From Neisseria zoodegmatis (GTDB lineage: Bacteria > Pseudomonadota > Gammaproteobacteria > Burkholderiales > Neisseriaceae), in assembly GCF_900187305.1 (NCBI RefSeq), contig NZ_LT906434.1, positions 62,001 through 126,000 on the forward strand: a stretch of 64,000 bases of DNA, written 5' to 3'. Below the pieces are notes generated by a model. It was given only the letters and a program-made list of their open reading frames with translations, had not been told where the DNA came from and made no database searches. This document shows, in pieces, positions 36,675 through 46,181 of the stretch (positions are counted from its first letter, which is position 1; the number at the start of each line of letters is the position of its first letter). A program made the translations under genes and the position numbers.

Positions 36675-36700
36675 GCCGCAACACCTTAAAGGATAAAACT

Positions 36701-37831
36701 GTGAAGACTACACTCACTGCAATCAGCTTGTCCCTGCTGGCTTTTACCGCCGGCTGTACCGTCGTGCCCGGCTCCGGCCTGCCCACGCACAACAAAACCG
36801 TGGTTTACGAAAATAACGAAACCCCGCGTGACACCGCATTAGACAGCCGCATCAATATCTACCCCATTACCCTCGGCCTGATCGAGCGTATGCAGGAACA
36901 ACGCCGCGGCGCCTTGAGCAATCCCGCACTTGACCGTCAGAAATCAGCTTACCGCTACCGCGTCGGCAGCGGCGACGTATTAAACGTGATGGTATGGCAC
37001 CATCCCGACCTGAACTCCCCCTCTTCGTCCGGCATGTCGGCCGAAAGCAAACAAGTAAGCAACGGCGTGTGGGTGGATGAAGCCGGTTATCTCGCCTATC
37101 CGCTGGCAGGCAAAATCTACGCCCGCGGCAAAACCCTGCCCGAACTGCAAAAAATCATCACAGGTCGTCTGAAACGCTACATCAAAAACCCGCAAGTATC
37201 GTTAACCGTGACCGAATTCCGCTCGCAACGCGTTTCCGTGTCCGGCGCAGTCGGCAAACCGGGACAGTTCCCGATTACCAACGTGCCTCTGACTTTGGTT
37301 GACGCCATCGACCAAGCAGGCGGCGCAGCCGAAAACGCCGACACCAACAACATCCGATGGACGAAAGACGGCGTAGAACGCACCATCTCGCTGCAAGACA
37401 TCCGCCAACACGGCGACTTGTCGCAAAACCTGCTGTTGAGCGGCGGCGATATCGTGTATGTACCCACCACCGACAACAGCAGAGTGCATGTGATGGGCGA
37501 AGTCGGCAAACAAACCTCCCTGCGTATGGGCAGCTACGGCCTGACCCTCACGCAGGCACTGGGCGACGCGGGCGGCATCAACCAAGTAACGGCTAACGCA
37601 TCCGGCGTATTCGTGATCCGCAACGTGCCCGAAGACCGGGCCAAACCGATACACGTTTACCAACTCAACCTGAAAGACGCATCAGCCTACGCATTGGCCA
37701 ACCGCTTCAAACTGCGTGCCGATGACGTTGTTTATGTAACTGCCGCACCGGTATCGCGTTGGAACCGCGTAGTTTCCCAAGTAACCAACTCCGTTTCCAA
37801 CATTACCTCCCTGAACAGCTCCTTCAACTGA
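36701..37831 (+). CDS. wza: Outer-membrane polysaccharide export lipoprotein (Wza-type)
   Basis: 376 residues from GTG 36701 with AAAGGA upstream. A type II signal peptide has its lipobox cysteine at about residue 19 (FTAGC). The polysaccharide-export domain begins YRVGSGDVLNVMVWHHPDLN, followed by two SLBB-type beta-grasp regions (RVSVSGAVGKPGQFPI and RVHVMGEVGKQTSLRM). Wza forms the octameric channel through the outer membrane. With wzb and wzc it makes a Wzy-dependent (group 1/4-like) export system, not the CtrA-D ABC system of meningococcal capsules. Confidence 0.9.
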   Translation: MKTTLTAISLSLLAFTAGCTVVPGSGLPTHNKTVVYENNETPRDTALDSRINIYPITLGLIERMQEQRRGALSNPALDRQKSAYRYRVGSGDVLNVMVWHHPDLNSPSSSGMSAESKQVSNGVWVDEAGYLAYPLAGKIYARGKTLPELQKIITGRLKRYIKNPQVSLTVTEFRSQRVSVSGAVGKPGQFPITNVPLTLVDAIDQAGGAAENADTNNIRWTKDGVERTISLQDIRQHGDLSQNLLLSGGDIVYVPTTDNSRVHVMGEVGKQTSLRMGSYGLTLTQALGDAGGINQVTANASGVFVIRNVPEDRAKPIHVYQLNLKDASAYALANRFKLRADDVVYVTAAPVSRWNRVVSQVTNSVSNITSLNSSFN

Positions 37832-37863
37832 TGCCGGCCGCAAAGCCCCAGAAGCGACGCGAG

Positions 37864-38304
37864 ATGTTTAACAAGATTTTAATCGTCTGTATCGGCAACA
37901 TCTGCCGCTCGCCCACGGCGGAGCGGCTGTTGCAGCAAAAAATGCCCCACCTGCAGATATCCTCCGCAGGTTTGAAGGCTCTGGCAGGCAAAGACGCCGA
38001 TCTGCAAGCCATACGCACGGCGCTGCGGCACGGCCTCATCATTGCCGGACACACCGCCCGCCAGCTTACCCCCGCCATGTGCGGGGAAGCCGATTTGATA
38101 TTGGTGATGGAACCGCAGCACATCGACATGGTTGCCGACGTACTGCCTTCCGCCCGAAGCAAAACCATGCTGTTCGCCCAATGGCTGCCGCAAAAAAGCA
38201 TACCCGATCCCTATATGCAAACCGAGGCGTTTTTTGAAACGGTTTACCGGAAACTGGAAGAAGCCGCCGAACAATGGGCATACAAACTGACCGTCAGACC
38301 GTAA
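37864..38304 (+). CDS. wzb: Low-molecular-weight protein tyrosine phosphatase (Wzb-type)
   Basis: 146 residues from ATG 37864. An alternative ATG at 37831 overlaps the wza stop but adds a non-family N-terminus. The P-loop CIGNICRS (Cys9, Arg15) is the CX5R signature, and IPDPYMQ carries the general-acid Asp. Wzb dephosphorylates the tyrosine kinase Wzc, whose gene follows after 37 bases; cycling of Wzc phosphorylation controls polymer length and export. Confidence 0.9.
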   Translation: MFNKILIVCIGNICRSPTAERLLQQKMPHLQISSAGLKALAGKDADLQAIRTALRHGLIIAGHTARQLTPAMCGEADLILVMEPQHIDMVADVLPSARSKTMLFAQWLPQKSIPDPYMQTEAFFETVYRKLEEAAEQWAYKLTVRP

Positions 38305-38341
38305 ACCCTCCCCGGTAAAAAATGAGAAGGAAAACCCGACA

Positions 38342-40507
38342 ATGCCAACACCATACCCGCCCAACCTCCAACAAAAAAACAGCAGCGGTGAAATCGACGT
38401 AGGCCTGCAGCTGCGCAACTTGCTCAACTACAAATACCCGATTGCCATCGCAGTGGTTGCCGGCGGCCTTTTGGGTGCCGTTTACAGCCTGTCGGTTACG
38501 CCCGTGTACCGTGCCGACGCCATGCTGGAAGTAGAAACCAAGCAAAACCAGATTCTTACCGAAATCAACAACATGTTGACTTCGTCGGATTCGCCCACAT
38601 CCGAAGCCGAATTGGAATTACTGCAATCGCGGCTGGTGCTCGGCAAAACCGTCGACGACCTTCAGCTCGACCAAACCGTAGAACCCAAATACCTGCCCGT
38701 ATTCGGGCGGCTGGTGCACAACCTCAGAAGCGACATCGAACCCGAGCTGAAAATCCATACCTTCACCGTAGATGAAGAATGGCGCAACAAACCGTTTATC
38801 ATCACAGCCAAAAGCAAAAAACTCTACTCCGTAGAGCTGCCCAACGACCGCATCATGGAAGGCAAAGTCGGCCAGCCGCTCAAAATCAACGGGCAAACCA
38901 CACTGCAAATCAACCAGATTCTGGCCGAAAACGGACAGCGTTTCACCCTGACCAAACACTCGCGGCTCAATGCCATCGACCACATCAAACAAAACCTGAC
39001 CGTATCCAGCAAAGGCAAAACCAGCCCCATCATCAATCTGGCATACAAAGGCACCGAACCCGAAAAAATCACCGCCATTCTCAACAGCATCGCCGACAAC
39101 TACGTTAACCAAAACATCAACCGCGACGTTCAGGTGGCCGCCAGCGGTTTGGCCTTCATCTCGGAAGAGCTGCCCCGCCTTCAAGCCACATTGCAGGAAG
39201 CCGAAAACAAACTGAACGAATACCGCAAAAAAAGCGGCTCGCTCGACATCCCCGTCGAATCCAAAGGCGCGCTTGAAAGCCTGATCAACATCGAAACCCA
39301 AATCACCAACCTGCGCACCGAAGAAGCCGGCTTGGCTGAACTCTACACGCCCGAGCATCCCAACTACAAAGCCGTGCTCGACAAACTTGCCGTGCTCGAA
39401 AAAGCCAAAAGAAAAATCAACCAGCAAATTGCCGACCTGCCCAATACCCAGCAGGAAGTGATCCGCCTGACCCGCGACGTAGAAACCAACCAAAACACCT
39501 ACACCCAGCTGCTGACCAAACAGCAAGAACTCAACATCATGAAAGCCAGCGCACAAGGTAACGTATGGATTGTCGATTACGCCGACAAACCCGAAAAACC
39601 CGTCGCCCCGCGCAAAGCCGTGATTACCCTGCTTTCCGCCATCACCGCCGGCGTATTAACCGCCGCGTGGTATCTGTTGCGCTCCGTGATGCGCCACGGC
39701 CTCAACAAACCCGAAGACATCGAAACCCTCGGATTAGACGTTGCCGCCATCATCCCCCTTTCACGCGCACAACAGAAACACGATGCCCTCGGCAGCAAGC
39801 TCAAAGGCCTTTCCGCCTCCACGCCCCGCTCCGGCTACCTGCTCACCAGCGAAGCGCCGACCGATGCCGCCGTGGAAGCCCTGCGCGCCCTGCGTACCAA
39901 CATTTACTTCTCCATGAACGATGCCAAAAACAACCTGCTGATGATCACCAGCCCCGCACCCGGCTCCGGCAAATCGTTCATCGCCGCCAACCTCGCCGCA
40001 GTCATGGCGCAATCCGGCAAAAAAATCCTTTTAATCGACGGCGACATGCGCAAAGGTTATCTCGACGATTTCTTCGATGCCGACCCCGAACAGGGCCTTT
40101 CCGACATTCTCGAAGGCAAACTCTCCCCCGGCCAGGCCGTTCAGGAAACCCTTGTGCCCAACCTGAGCTTTATCAGCCACGGCACCCTGCCCGACAACCC
40201 GTCCGAACTGCTGCTCGACGGCCGTCTGAACACCCTGCTCAGCCGTGCCCGCCAACGCTACGACTATGTGATTATCGACACCCCGCCGGTGTTGTCGGTT
40301 ACCGATGCCAACATTGTCGGCCAGCAGGCAGGCATTACCCTGATGGTTACCCGATACGACAAAACCTCTGCCCACGAACTCGACCTCAGCGTCAACCGCT
40401 TGCAGCAAAGCAACGTCGAAGTACACGGCATCATTCTCAACGGCATGAAGAGCGACTCGCCCAACGGCTACGGCTATTACACTTCTTACAACTACAAGAA
40501 AGCGTAA
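38342..40507 (+). CDS. wzc: Polysaccharide co-polymerase/tyrosine autokinase (Wzc-type)
   Basis: 721 residues. The N-terminal Wzz domain is bounded by membrane segments (about 38-58 and 428-448), with a coiled-coil-rich periplasmic part between. The cytoplasmic BY-kinase domain has Walker A APGSGKSFIAANLAA and Walker A' LLIDGDMRKG. The tail YGYYTSYNYKK is the tyrosine cluster that is autophosphorylated. Together with Wza it forms the trans-envelope export complex. ATG 38342 follows GAGAAGGAAA. A DUS-pair terminator ends the locus. Confidence 0.93.
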   Translation: MPTPYPPNLQQKNSSGEIDVGLQLRNLLNYKYPIAIAVVAGGLLGAVYSLSVTPVYRADAMLEVETKQNQILTEINNMLTSSDSPTSEAELELLQSRLVLGKTVDDLQLDQTVEPKYLPVFGRLVHNLRSDIEPELKIHTFTVDEEWRNKPFIITAKSKKLYSVELPNDRIMEGKVGQPLKINGQTTLQINQILAENGQRFTLTKHSRLNAIDHIKQNLTVSSKGKTSPIINLAYKGTEPEKITAILNSIADNYVNQNINRDVQVAASGLAFISEELPRLQATLQEAENKLNEYRKKSGSLDIPVESKGALESLINIETQITNLRTEEAGLAELYTPEHPNYKAVLDKLAVLEKAKRKINQQIADLPNTQQEVIRLTRDVETNQNTYTQLLTKQQELNIMKASAQGNVWIVDYADKPEKPVAPRKAVITLLSAITAGVLTAAWYLLRSVMRHGLNKPEDIETLGLDVAAIIPLSRAQQKHDALGSKLKGLSASTPRSGYLLTSEAPTDAAVEALRALRTNIYFSMNDAKNNLLMITSPAPGSGKSFIAANLAAVMAQSGKKILLIDGDMRKGYLDDFFDADPEQGLSDILEGKLSPGQAVQETLVPNLSFISHGTLPDNPSELLLDGRLNTLLSRARQRYDYVIIDTPPVLSVTDANIVGQQAGITLMVTRYDKTSAHELDLSVNRLQQSNVEVHGIILNGMKSDSPNGYGYYTSYNYKKA

Positions 40508-40544
40508 ACCCGCCGTATTGAACCGCCGCATCATGTATCAAAAG

Positions 40545-40580
40545 AAGGCCGTCTGAAAACCATATTTTCAGACGGCCTTA
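40545..40580. terminator. Inverted DUS pair ending the polysaccharide locus
   Basis: AAGGCCGTCTGAAAA pairs with TTTTCAGACGGCCTT across a short loop. It lies between the convergent wzc and symporter genes and can serve both strands. Confidence 0.75.
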
Positions 40581-40614
40581 ACACGCTTAATAAACATTTA
40601 TGCGGGCTTGCGCG

Positions 40615-42066
40615 TTATCGCTTACCGTGCTGTTGTGCGTACTCCACCCAAAACTCAGCATTCTCAATCCCCGCCTCGCGCGGGTCGAATACCGGGTCTA
40701 AACCCGCTTTTTTCTGGCGGTCGTAATCACGCAGCGCGCGCAGGGCGGGTTTGCTCAGGAATACGATGGCAATCAGGTTGAGGTAACACATGCTGCCGAA
40801 GCCGATGTCGCCCAAGCCCCACATCAGGCTGGCGGACTGCACGCTGCCGGTAAACACGACGGCTAAAAACACCACCCGCAAAATCATGCTGAGAATGGGG
40901 TATTTCAGCTTTTGGTCGAGGTAAAGCAGCGCGGTTTCGGCGATGTAGTAGTAAGCCAGCAGACAGGTGAAAGCAAAGAAGAAAATGCCCACCGCCACGA
41001 ATGCGCCGCCGAAATCGCCGAACACCGTGCCCAAGGCCGCCTGCGTGTAGGCCGAGCCTGCAACCACGCCGGGGATGTTTTCCACCAGCGGCGTTTCCAT
41101 GCCGGGCGGCTGCACGTTATACATGCCGGTAATCAGAATCATGATGGCGGTTGAAGTGCACACCAGCACGGTGTCGATATACACCGAAAAACCTTGTACC
41201 AAACCTTGTTTCACGGGATGGCTCACTTCGGCTGCGGCCGAGCTGAACGTTGCCTCGCCCGCACCGGCTACGTTGGAGAACACGGCGCGGCGCACGCCCC
41301 ACGAAATGGCAGTGCCGACAATGCCGCCGAATACCGCATCGGTGCCGAACGCGCTGCCGATAATCAGGCTCACGGTTTCGGGAATTTTCGCGGCGTGGCT
41401 AACCAACACAATCAGCATCAGGCCGACATAGCCCAAGGCCATCAGCGGGATGATGCGGTCGGCGGCGCGGGCGATGCGTTTGGTGCCGCCGAAAATCAGA
41501 AACGCCAGCATGGCGGAAACCGCGGTGCCGGTGATCCATACAGACAGGCCGAAGGCGTTCTCAAACGACGTAGCGATGGTATTGGCCTGAATGCCCGGCA
41601 CCAACACGCCGTAGCTCAAGAAAATCACCACGGCCACCAACACGGCAAAGGCTTTCAGCTTCAGGCCGCGTTCGATGTAGTAAGGCGAACCGCCGCGGTA
41701 TTCGGTGCCGACTTTGGTTTTATACACCTGCGCCAAAGTCGATTCTACAAACGCGCTGGCACCGCCCAACAGCGCCATCACAATCATCCAAAACACCGCC
41801 CCCGGCCCGCCCGCGGCAATGGCGGTGGCCACGCCGGCGATGTTGCCGACACCGATACGCCCCGACAGCGACATACAGAATGCCTGAAACGACGAAATAC
41901 CCGCGCCGGATTCCTGCTTTTCCCTCAACAGGCGGATCATTTCGGGCAGATAGCGGAACTGCACGCCTTTGGTAATCACGGTGAAATAGAGGCCGACGGC
42001 CAAAGCCAGATAAACGAGGCCGTTACCCCAAATATAGTCCACCAGCGTATTGACTATGTTTTCCAT
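40615..42066 (-). CDS. Sodium:amino-acid symporter, AGCS (AlsT) family
   Basis: 483 residues with about 10-11 membrane segments. Family features are TKGVQFRYLPEMIRLL, SSFQAFCMSLSGRIGVGNIAGVATAI (split SSFQAFCMSLSGRIG, VGNIAGVATAI) and GGSPYYIERGL. AGCS proteins import alanine, glycine or related small amino acids with sodium. Next to the hydroxyproline genes it may import hydroxyproline or proline; that is context-based inference. ATG 42066 has AGGAGAAAAAG upstream. Confidence 0.85.
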   Translation of the reverse strand: MENIVNTLVDYIWGNGLVYLALAVGLYFTVITKGVQFRYLPEMIRLLREKQESGAGISSFQAFCMSLSGRIGVGNIAGVATAIAAGGPGAVFWMIVMALLGGASAFVESTLAQVYKTKVGTEYRGGSPYYIERGLKLKAFAVLVAVVIFLSYGVLVPGIQANTIATSFENAFGLSVWITGTAVSAMLAFLIFGGTKRIARAADRIIPLMALGYVGLMLIVLVSHAAKIPETVSLIIGSAFGTDAVFGGIVGTAISWGVRRAVFSNVAGAGEATFSSAAAEVSHPVKQGLVQGFSVYIDTVLVCTSTAIMILITGMYNVQPPGMETPLVENIPGVVAGSAYTQAALGTVFGDFGGAFVAVGIFFFAFTCLLAYYYIAETALLYLDQKLKYPILSMILRVVFLAVVFTGSVQSASLMWGLGDIGFGSMCYLNLIAIVFLSKPALRALRDYDRQKKAGLDPVFDPREAGIENAEFWVEYAQQHGKR

Positions 42067-42130
42067 CTTTTTCTCCTTTGTGGTTATTTGTGGTTATATA
42101 GTTAAAACACTTGATTTTATTAGTATTTCC

Positions 42131-42206
42131 GTCATACTCGGGCTTGACCCGAGTATCTTGAGTTTCGCTAACTTTAGGAGATACTCGGGTCAAGCCCGAG
42201 TATGAC
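42131..42206. repeat. 76-bp palindromic repeat, copy 2 (27-22-27)
   Basis: Both 27-base arms are identical to copy 1; the 22-base spacer differs. To the right lies TTTTTAAGTTGCTCCACTATAG, whose complement CTATAGTGGAGCAACTTAAAA resembles a Correia-element end. It separates the symporter from the dehydrogenase gene. Confidence 0.85.
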
Positions 42207-42311
42207 GAACGTACTGTTTTTAAGTTGCTCCACTATAGAAGGCCGTCTGAAAAAGCAGTTTGGGCTTCGCAGAAACCTACCGGCTTCAGACGGCCTGAGT
42301 ATTGTTTTTTG

Positions 42312-43781
42312 TTATTCCACAAACCAAATCGTTTTTGCCTGCGTGTACTGTTCAAACGCCTCCACGCCTTTGTCGCGGCCGCCGAAGCCGGATTGCTTGT
42401 AGCCGCCGAACGGCGTGGCGATGCTGCCTTCCGAAAAGCCGTTTACCGATACCGTGCCTGCCTGAATTTTGCGGGCAACGCGGTGGGCGCGGCGGACATC
42501 GGAGGTGTAGAACGAAGCGGCCAAGCCGTAGTCCGATTGGTTCGCCAAACGAACGGCTTCTTCTTCTCTACTGAATGTGGTTACCGCCAGCACCGGGCCG
42601 AAAATTTCTTCTTGGAACACGGTCATATCGGCGGTTACGCCGTCGATGATCGCCGGCTCGAAATACCAGCCTTCGCCGGTTTTGCCGCCGGTAAGCAGTT
42701 TGCCGCCCTCTTTCAATGCGGTATCGAAATAACGGCACACCTTATCGAAATGCGCCTCTTCCACCAGCGGGCCGAGATTGGTTTCAGGCAGGCGGGGATC
42801 GCCGACTTTCCAATCTTGCTTGAGGCCGTCTGAAAGCTTGGCCAGCAAGGTGTCTTTAATGCTTGCTTCCACAATCAGGCGCGAGCCGCAGCTGCAGTTT
42901 TCGCCCATGTTCCAGAATGCGGCGGCCAAAATCGACGGCACGGCTTTATCCAAATCCGCGTCGGCAAACACGATTTGCGGGCTTTTGCCGCCGCATTCCA
43001 ACACGATTTCTTTCAAATTGCTCTTGGCCGAATATTCCAAGAAATAGCGGCCGACTTCGGTAGATCCGGTAAAGGCCACCATATCGACATCGTGATGCAT
43101 GCCCAAAGCCTTGCCCACCGTTTCGCCCAAGCCGCACACCAGCGTCAGCGCGGCTTCGGGCACGCCCGCTTCATGCGCCAGCTGCACCATGCGGTAGGCA
43201 CTCAGCGAAGTCAGCTCGGCCGGTTTCACAATCACCGAATTGCCTGCCGCCAATGCCGGCACCACTTTCCACGCGAACATCTGTGCGGGGAAGTTCCACG
43301 GCAACACCGCGCCGACCACGCCGACCGGCTCGTGCACAATCAAGCCCATGGCGTCTTTTCCGGTGGGGGCAACGCGGCCGAAGGCTTTATCGACATATTC
43401 GGCGTAAAAATAAAAGGTTTCGATGGTGGCGGGCATGTCGGTGTTGATGCACTCGCTGATGGGCTTGCCCGCATCGATACAGTCCAACGCGGCCAGCTCT
43501 TCGGCGTGTTCTTCAATCAATTGCGCCCAACGCAGCAGCACGGCCCGCTTTTCAGACGGGCTTTGGTCTGCCCAAAGGCCGTCTGAAAATGCAGCCCGCG
43601 CGGCGCGCACGGCGGCATCCATATCCTGCTCGCTGCCGTCTGCGATATAGCCGATAAGGGAATTGTCGATAGGCGTGCGGTTTTCCAGCTTCTTGCCCGA
43701 ATCGGCGTGGTTCGGAATCAAATGCCCCGCCCACAGGCTGCCTGCTTTGGCGGCCTCGAATATTTGTTCAACGGTTTTCAT
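42312..43781 (-). CDS. Aldehyde dehydrogenase (likely 2-oxoglutarate semialdehyde dehydrogenase)
   Basis: 489 residues, the normal length of the NAD(P)-dependent ALDH family. The catalytic cysteine lies in NMGENCSCGSRLIV and the general-base glutamate in IVLECGGKSPQIVF. AVLPWNFPAQMFAWKVVPAL binds the cofactor. By itself the sequence is PuuC-like. The adjacent epimerase, dehydrogenase and deaminase point to oxidation of 2-oxoglutarate semialdehyde, the last step of trans-4-hydroxyproline breakdown. 76-bp repeats lie on both sides. Confidence 0.8.
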   Translation of the reverse strand: MKTVEQIFEAAKAGSLWAGHLIPNHADSGKKLENRTPIDNSLIGYIADGSEQDMDAAVRAARAAFSDGLWADQSPSEKRAVLLRWAQLIEEHAEELAALDCIDAGKPISECINTDMPATIETFYFYAEYVDKAFGRVAPTGKDAMGLIVHEPVGVVGAVLPWNFPAQMFAWKVVPALAAGNSVIVKPAELTSLSAYRMVQLAHEAGVPEAALTLVCGLGETVGKALGMHHDVDMVAFTGSTEVGRYFLEYSAKSNLKEIVLECGGKSPQIVFADADLDKAVPSILAAAFWNMGENCSCGSRLIVEASIKDTLLAKLSDGLKQDWKVGDPRLPETNLGPLVEEAHFDKVCRYFDTALKEGGKLLTGGKTGEGWYFEPAIIDGVTADMTVFQEEIFGPVLAVTTFSREEEAVRLANQSDYGLAASFYTSDVRRAHRVARKIQAGTVSVNGFSEGSIATPFGGYKQSGFGGRDKGVEAFEQYTQAKTIWFVE

Positions 43782-43870
43782 CTATACTCCTTTTCTTTTG
43801 GAAACCTCTCTTAAGAAAGGTTGGGTATTTTTGAATACACTAAGTGAATCAACTTAAAAATAGTACGCTC

Positions 43871-43946
43871 GTCATACTCGGGCTTGACCCGAGTATCTCT
43901 GGCTCCAGTAAATTTAGGAGATACTCGGGTCAAGCCCGAGTATGAC
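43871..43946. repeat. 76-bp palindromic repeat, copy 3 (27-22-27)
   Basis: The arms are identical to copies 1 and 2. The spacer shares its last half (AATTTAGGA against ACTTTAGGA) with copy 2. The left flank GTGAATCAACTTAAAAATAGTACG matches the complement of the right flanks of copies 1 and 2, showing a longer element of over 100 bases. Confidence 0.85.
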
Positions 43947-43975
43947 GAGCTGTAATAAAGCAAGCGGTTCGAAAC

Positions 43976-44839
43976 TTATTTCAACAAAGCCGTAAATTCG
44001 GCGGCTTCCTGCGCGGTCAGGTTGTGCAGCGGCAGGCGCACTTTGCCGGCGGGTTTGGTGCCGTTTAAGCAGCCGATTTTGGCTTTTTGGTTGTAGTCGC
44101 CCGATTCCATCGAATGCAGGGCGGGATAAAGATTGGTGAGAATTTGGCGGGCTTGGTTCCAATCTTGGGCTTGTGCGGCGTTAAACAGGGCAACCTGCTC
44201 GCCGGGGAACACGTTGGCGGCACCGGCAATCCAGCTTTTCACGCCCCAGAAGAAGAAATCCAAAGGCTGGTCGTCGCAGCCGCACACCACTTGGAAATTG
44301 TCGAATTTCGCCTGAATCATGCGCAGCGCATTGGAGAAATTGCCGGTGCTTTCTTTGATGCCGACGATGTTGGGGTGTTTCGCCAAATGCGCCACGGTGT
44401 CGAATTCGAGTTCTACGCCGATACGCGCGGGGAAGTTGTAGAGAATAATCGGCAAATCGGTTTTGGAAGCCACATATTCAAAGTGTTCGATAATGCCTTG
44501 TTGCGACGGCAGGCTGTATGGCGGCGCCGACAGCATCAGGCCGTGGTAGCCCAATTCTTTGGCGCGTATGGCGCGTTGTGCCGCCACTTCGCTCGACATA
44601 TCGCTCACACCTGCAATCAGCGTGCAGCGGCCTGCGGCGGCTTTGACGATGGTGTTCAACACGGTTTCGCGCTCGTCTTCCGACAAGGCGTAATACTCGC
44701 CGGTGGTGCCGCAGGCCACGATGCCGCGCACGCCTTTGGCGATAAACGCGTCCACCAATTCGGCCAGCAGCGCGGTATCGACCTGATTGTCGGCGGTAAA
44801 CGGGGTAACGATGGGAACTAAAATACCTTCGATGTTCAT
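43976..44839 (-). CDS. DapA-family enzyme, probable 1-pyrroline-4-hydroxy-2-carboxylate deaminase
   Basis: 287 residues, class I aldolase-like. GTTGEYYALSEDE is the DHDPS-family active-site loop, Tyr134 lies in ILYNFPARIG, and Lys162 in VGIKESTGNFSN forms the Schiff base. In hydroxyproline pathways this subgroup deaminates and dehydrates the pyrroline to 2-oxoglutarate semialdehyde. True lysine-pathway DapA is an alternative but the gene context argues against it. ATG 44839 has GAGGAGAAG upstream. Confidence 0.8.
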   Translation of the reverse strand: MNIEGILVPIVTPFTADNQVDTALLAELVDAFIAKGVRGIVACGTTGEYYALSEDERETVLNTIVKAAAGRCTLIAGVSDMSSEVAAQRAIRAKELGYHGLMLSAPPYSLPSQQGIIEHFEYVASKTDLPIILYNFPARIGVELEFDTVAHLAKHPNIVGIKESTGNFSNALRMIQAKFDNFQVVCGCDDQPLDFFFWGVKSWIAGAANVFPGEQVALFNAAQAQDWNQARQILTNLYPALHSMESGDYNQKAKIGCLNGTKPAGKVRLPLHNLTAQEAAEFTALLK

Positions 44840-44890
44840 GATGCTTCTCCTCTTGAGATAAATGGTGAATCAATTTAAAAAACTACATCC

Positions 44891-44919
44891 GTCATACCCG
44901 GGCTTAACCCGAATATGAC
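44891..44919. repeat. Single degenerate arm of the 76-bp repeat
   Basis: GTCATACCCGGGCTTAACCC continuing GAATATGAC is one arm with three changes that still form a hairpin; the second arm is absent. It lies between the deaminase and dehydrogenase genes. Confidence 0.7.
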
Positions 44920-44927
44920 GGGACTTT

Positions 44928-46181
44928 CTAGCTGCCGAAACGGTTAAAACGGTAAGGGCTTAAATCCATGGCAGGCTGTTCGCCGAAATACAGGGCTTTG
45001 ACCAATTGCGCGGTCAGCGGTGCTTGGGTCAGCCCCAAATGCTGATGCCCGAACGCCAGCAAAACGTTTTCTTTGCGGTCGATTACCGGCAGCGAATCGG
45101 CAACCGACGGGCGGAAACCCATCCACGGCACCGCGCCTTGCCGGTTCAGACGGCCTTTGAGCATAGGTTCCGCCAAGCGGAACAGCTGCTCCGCCCGTTC
45201 CATATTCGGCGGCGCGTCCAGCCCGGCAAACTCCACCGTTCCGGCCAAGCGCAAGCCCGCGTTCATGGGCGTCATGATGAATTTGCGCTCGAAGCTGCTC
45301 ACCGGCACGTTCAAAATATCCCGGCTGTGCGACAACATCAGGTGGTAGCCGCGTTCGGTGTCGAGCGGAACGCTACTGCCGCACAACTTTTTCAGCCACG
45401 GCTTGGAAAACGCACCGGCGGCAATCACCACACGCTTAGCTTCAAACGCCTTGCCGCCGCCGATGATGCGGAACAGGCCGTCTGAAAAGGATTGGATATC
45501 GGAAACGTCGGTATGTTCACTCACCGTGCCGCCCGCCCGTATAAATGCTTGCTGCAAATCCGCCGCCATGCCCGCCAAATCGACCACATGGCCGGTATCG
45601 GGGTAAAACAACGCACCGCGTTGCGTGTCGGCCAGCGCCGGTTCGCGCTCATGCAGGCCGGCATGGTCGAGCCATTCGTTGACCACGCCCAATTCATTCA
45701 ACGCCCTGCCGTGCTTTTGCAACGCCGCCTGCCCGCTTTCGGTTTCGCACACCAGCAGCGAGCCTTCGATGCGGATATGCTTTTCCACGCCCCATTCGCG
45801 CGCAAACGCCTGCCATGCCGGTAAAGCGCGGCTGTTGAGCGCCATCAGGGCGCGGTGGCTGCGCCGGAAGCGTTCGGGCGTGAGATGGCGCAGCAGGCTG
45901 AACAGCCACGGCGTGATTTTCGGCAGGTATTTCCAATCCAGCCGCAACGGGCCGAGCGGGTCGAACAGCATTTTCGGCAGCTGCTTGAGCACGTCGGGCG
46001 ACGCAATCGGAAACACCTGTTCGGTAGCGATATGCCCCGCATTGCCGTAAGATGCGCCGCCGCACACGTTATCGCGCTCCAACAGCAGCACGCTTTCGCC
46101 GCTGCTTTGCAATGCCAGCGCAATGCTCAAACCGACGATGCCGCCGCCGACCACCGCCGCAGAAAAAACCTGCCCGCTCAT
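44928..46181 (-). CDS. FAD-dependent D-amino-acid dehydrogenase (probable D-hydroxyproline dehydrogenase)
   Basis: 417 residues, DadA-like member of the DAO family. The N-terminal [20 protein letters not shown] binds FAD. The C-terminal [17 protein letters not shown] then [20 protein letters not shown] is characteristic of DadA/hydroxyproline dehydrogenases. It would oxidise cis-4-hydroxy-D-proline, the epimerase product, and pass electrons to the membrane chain. It overlaps the upstream epimerase gene by 4 bases (ATGA). Ordinary D-alanine dehydrogenase is the alternative. Confidence 0.8.
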   Translation of the reverse strand: MSGQVFSAAVVGGGIVGLSIALALQSSGESVLLLERDNVCGGASYGNAGHIATEQVFPIASPDVLKQLPKMLFDPLGPLRLDWKYLPKITPWLFSLLRHLTPERFRRSHRALMALNSRALPAWQAFAREWGVEKHIRIEGSLLVCETESGQAALQKHGRALNELGVVNEWLDHAGLHEREPALADTQRGALFYPDTGHVVDLAGMAADLQQAFIRAGGTVSEHTDVSDIQSFSDGLFRIIGGGKAFEAKRVVIAAGAFSKPWLKKLCGSSVPLDTERGYHLMLSHSRDILNVPVSSFERKFIMTPMNAGLRLAGTVEFAGLDAPPNMERAEQLFRLAEPMLKGRLNRQGAVPWMGFRPSVADSLPVIDRKENVLLAFGHQHLGLTQAPLTAQLVKALYFGEQPAMDLSPYRFNRFGS

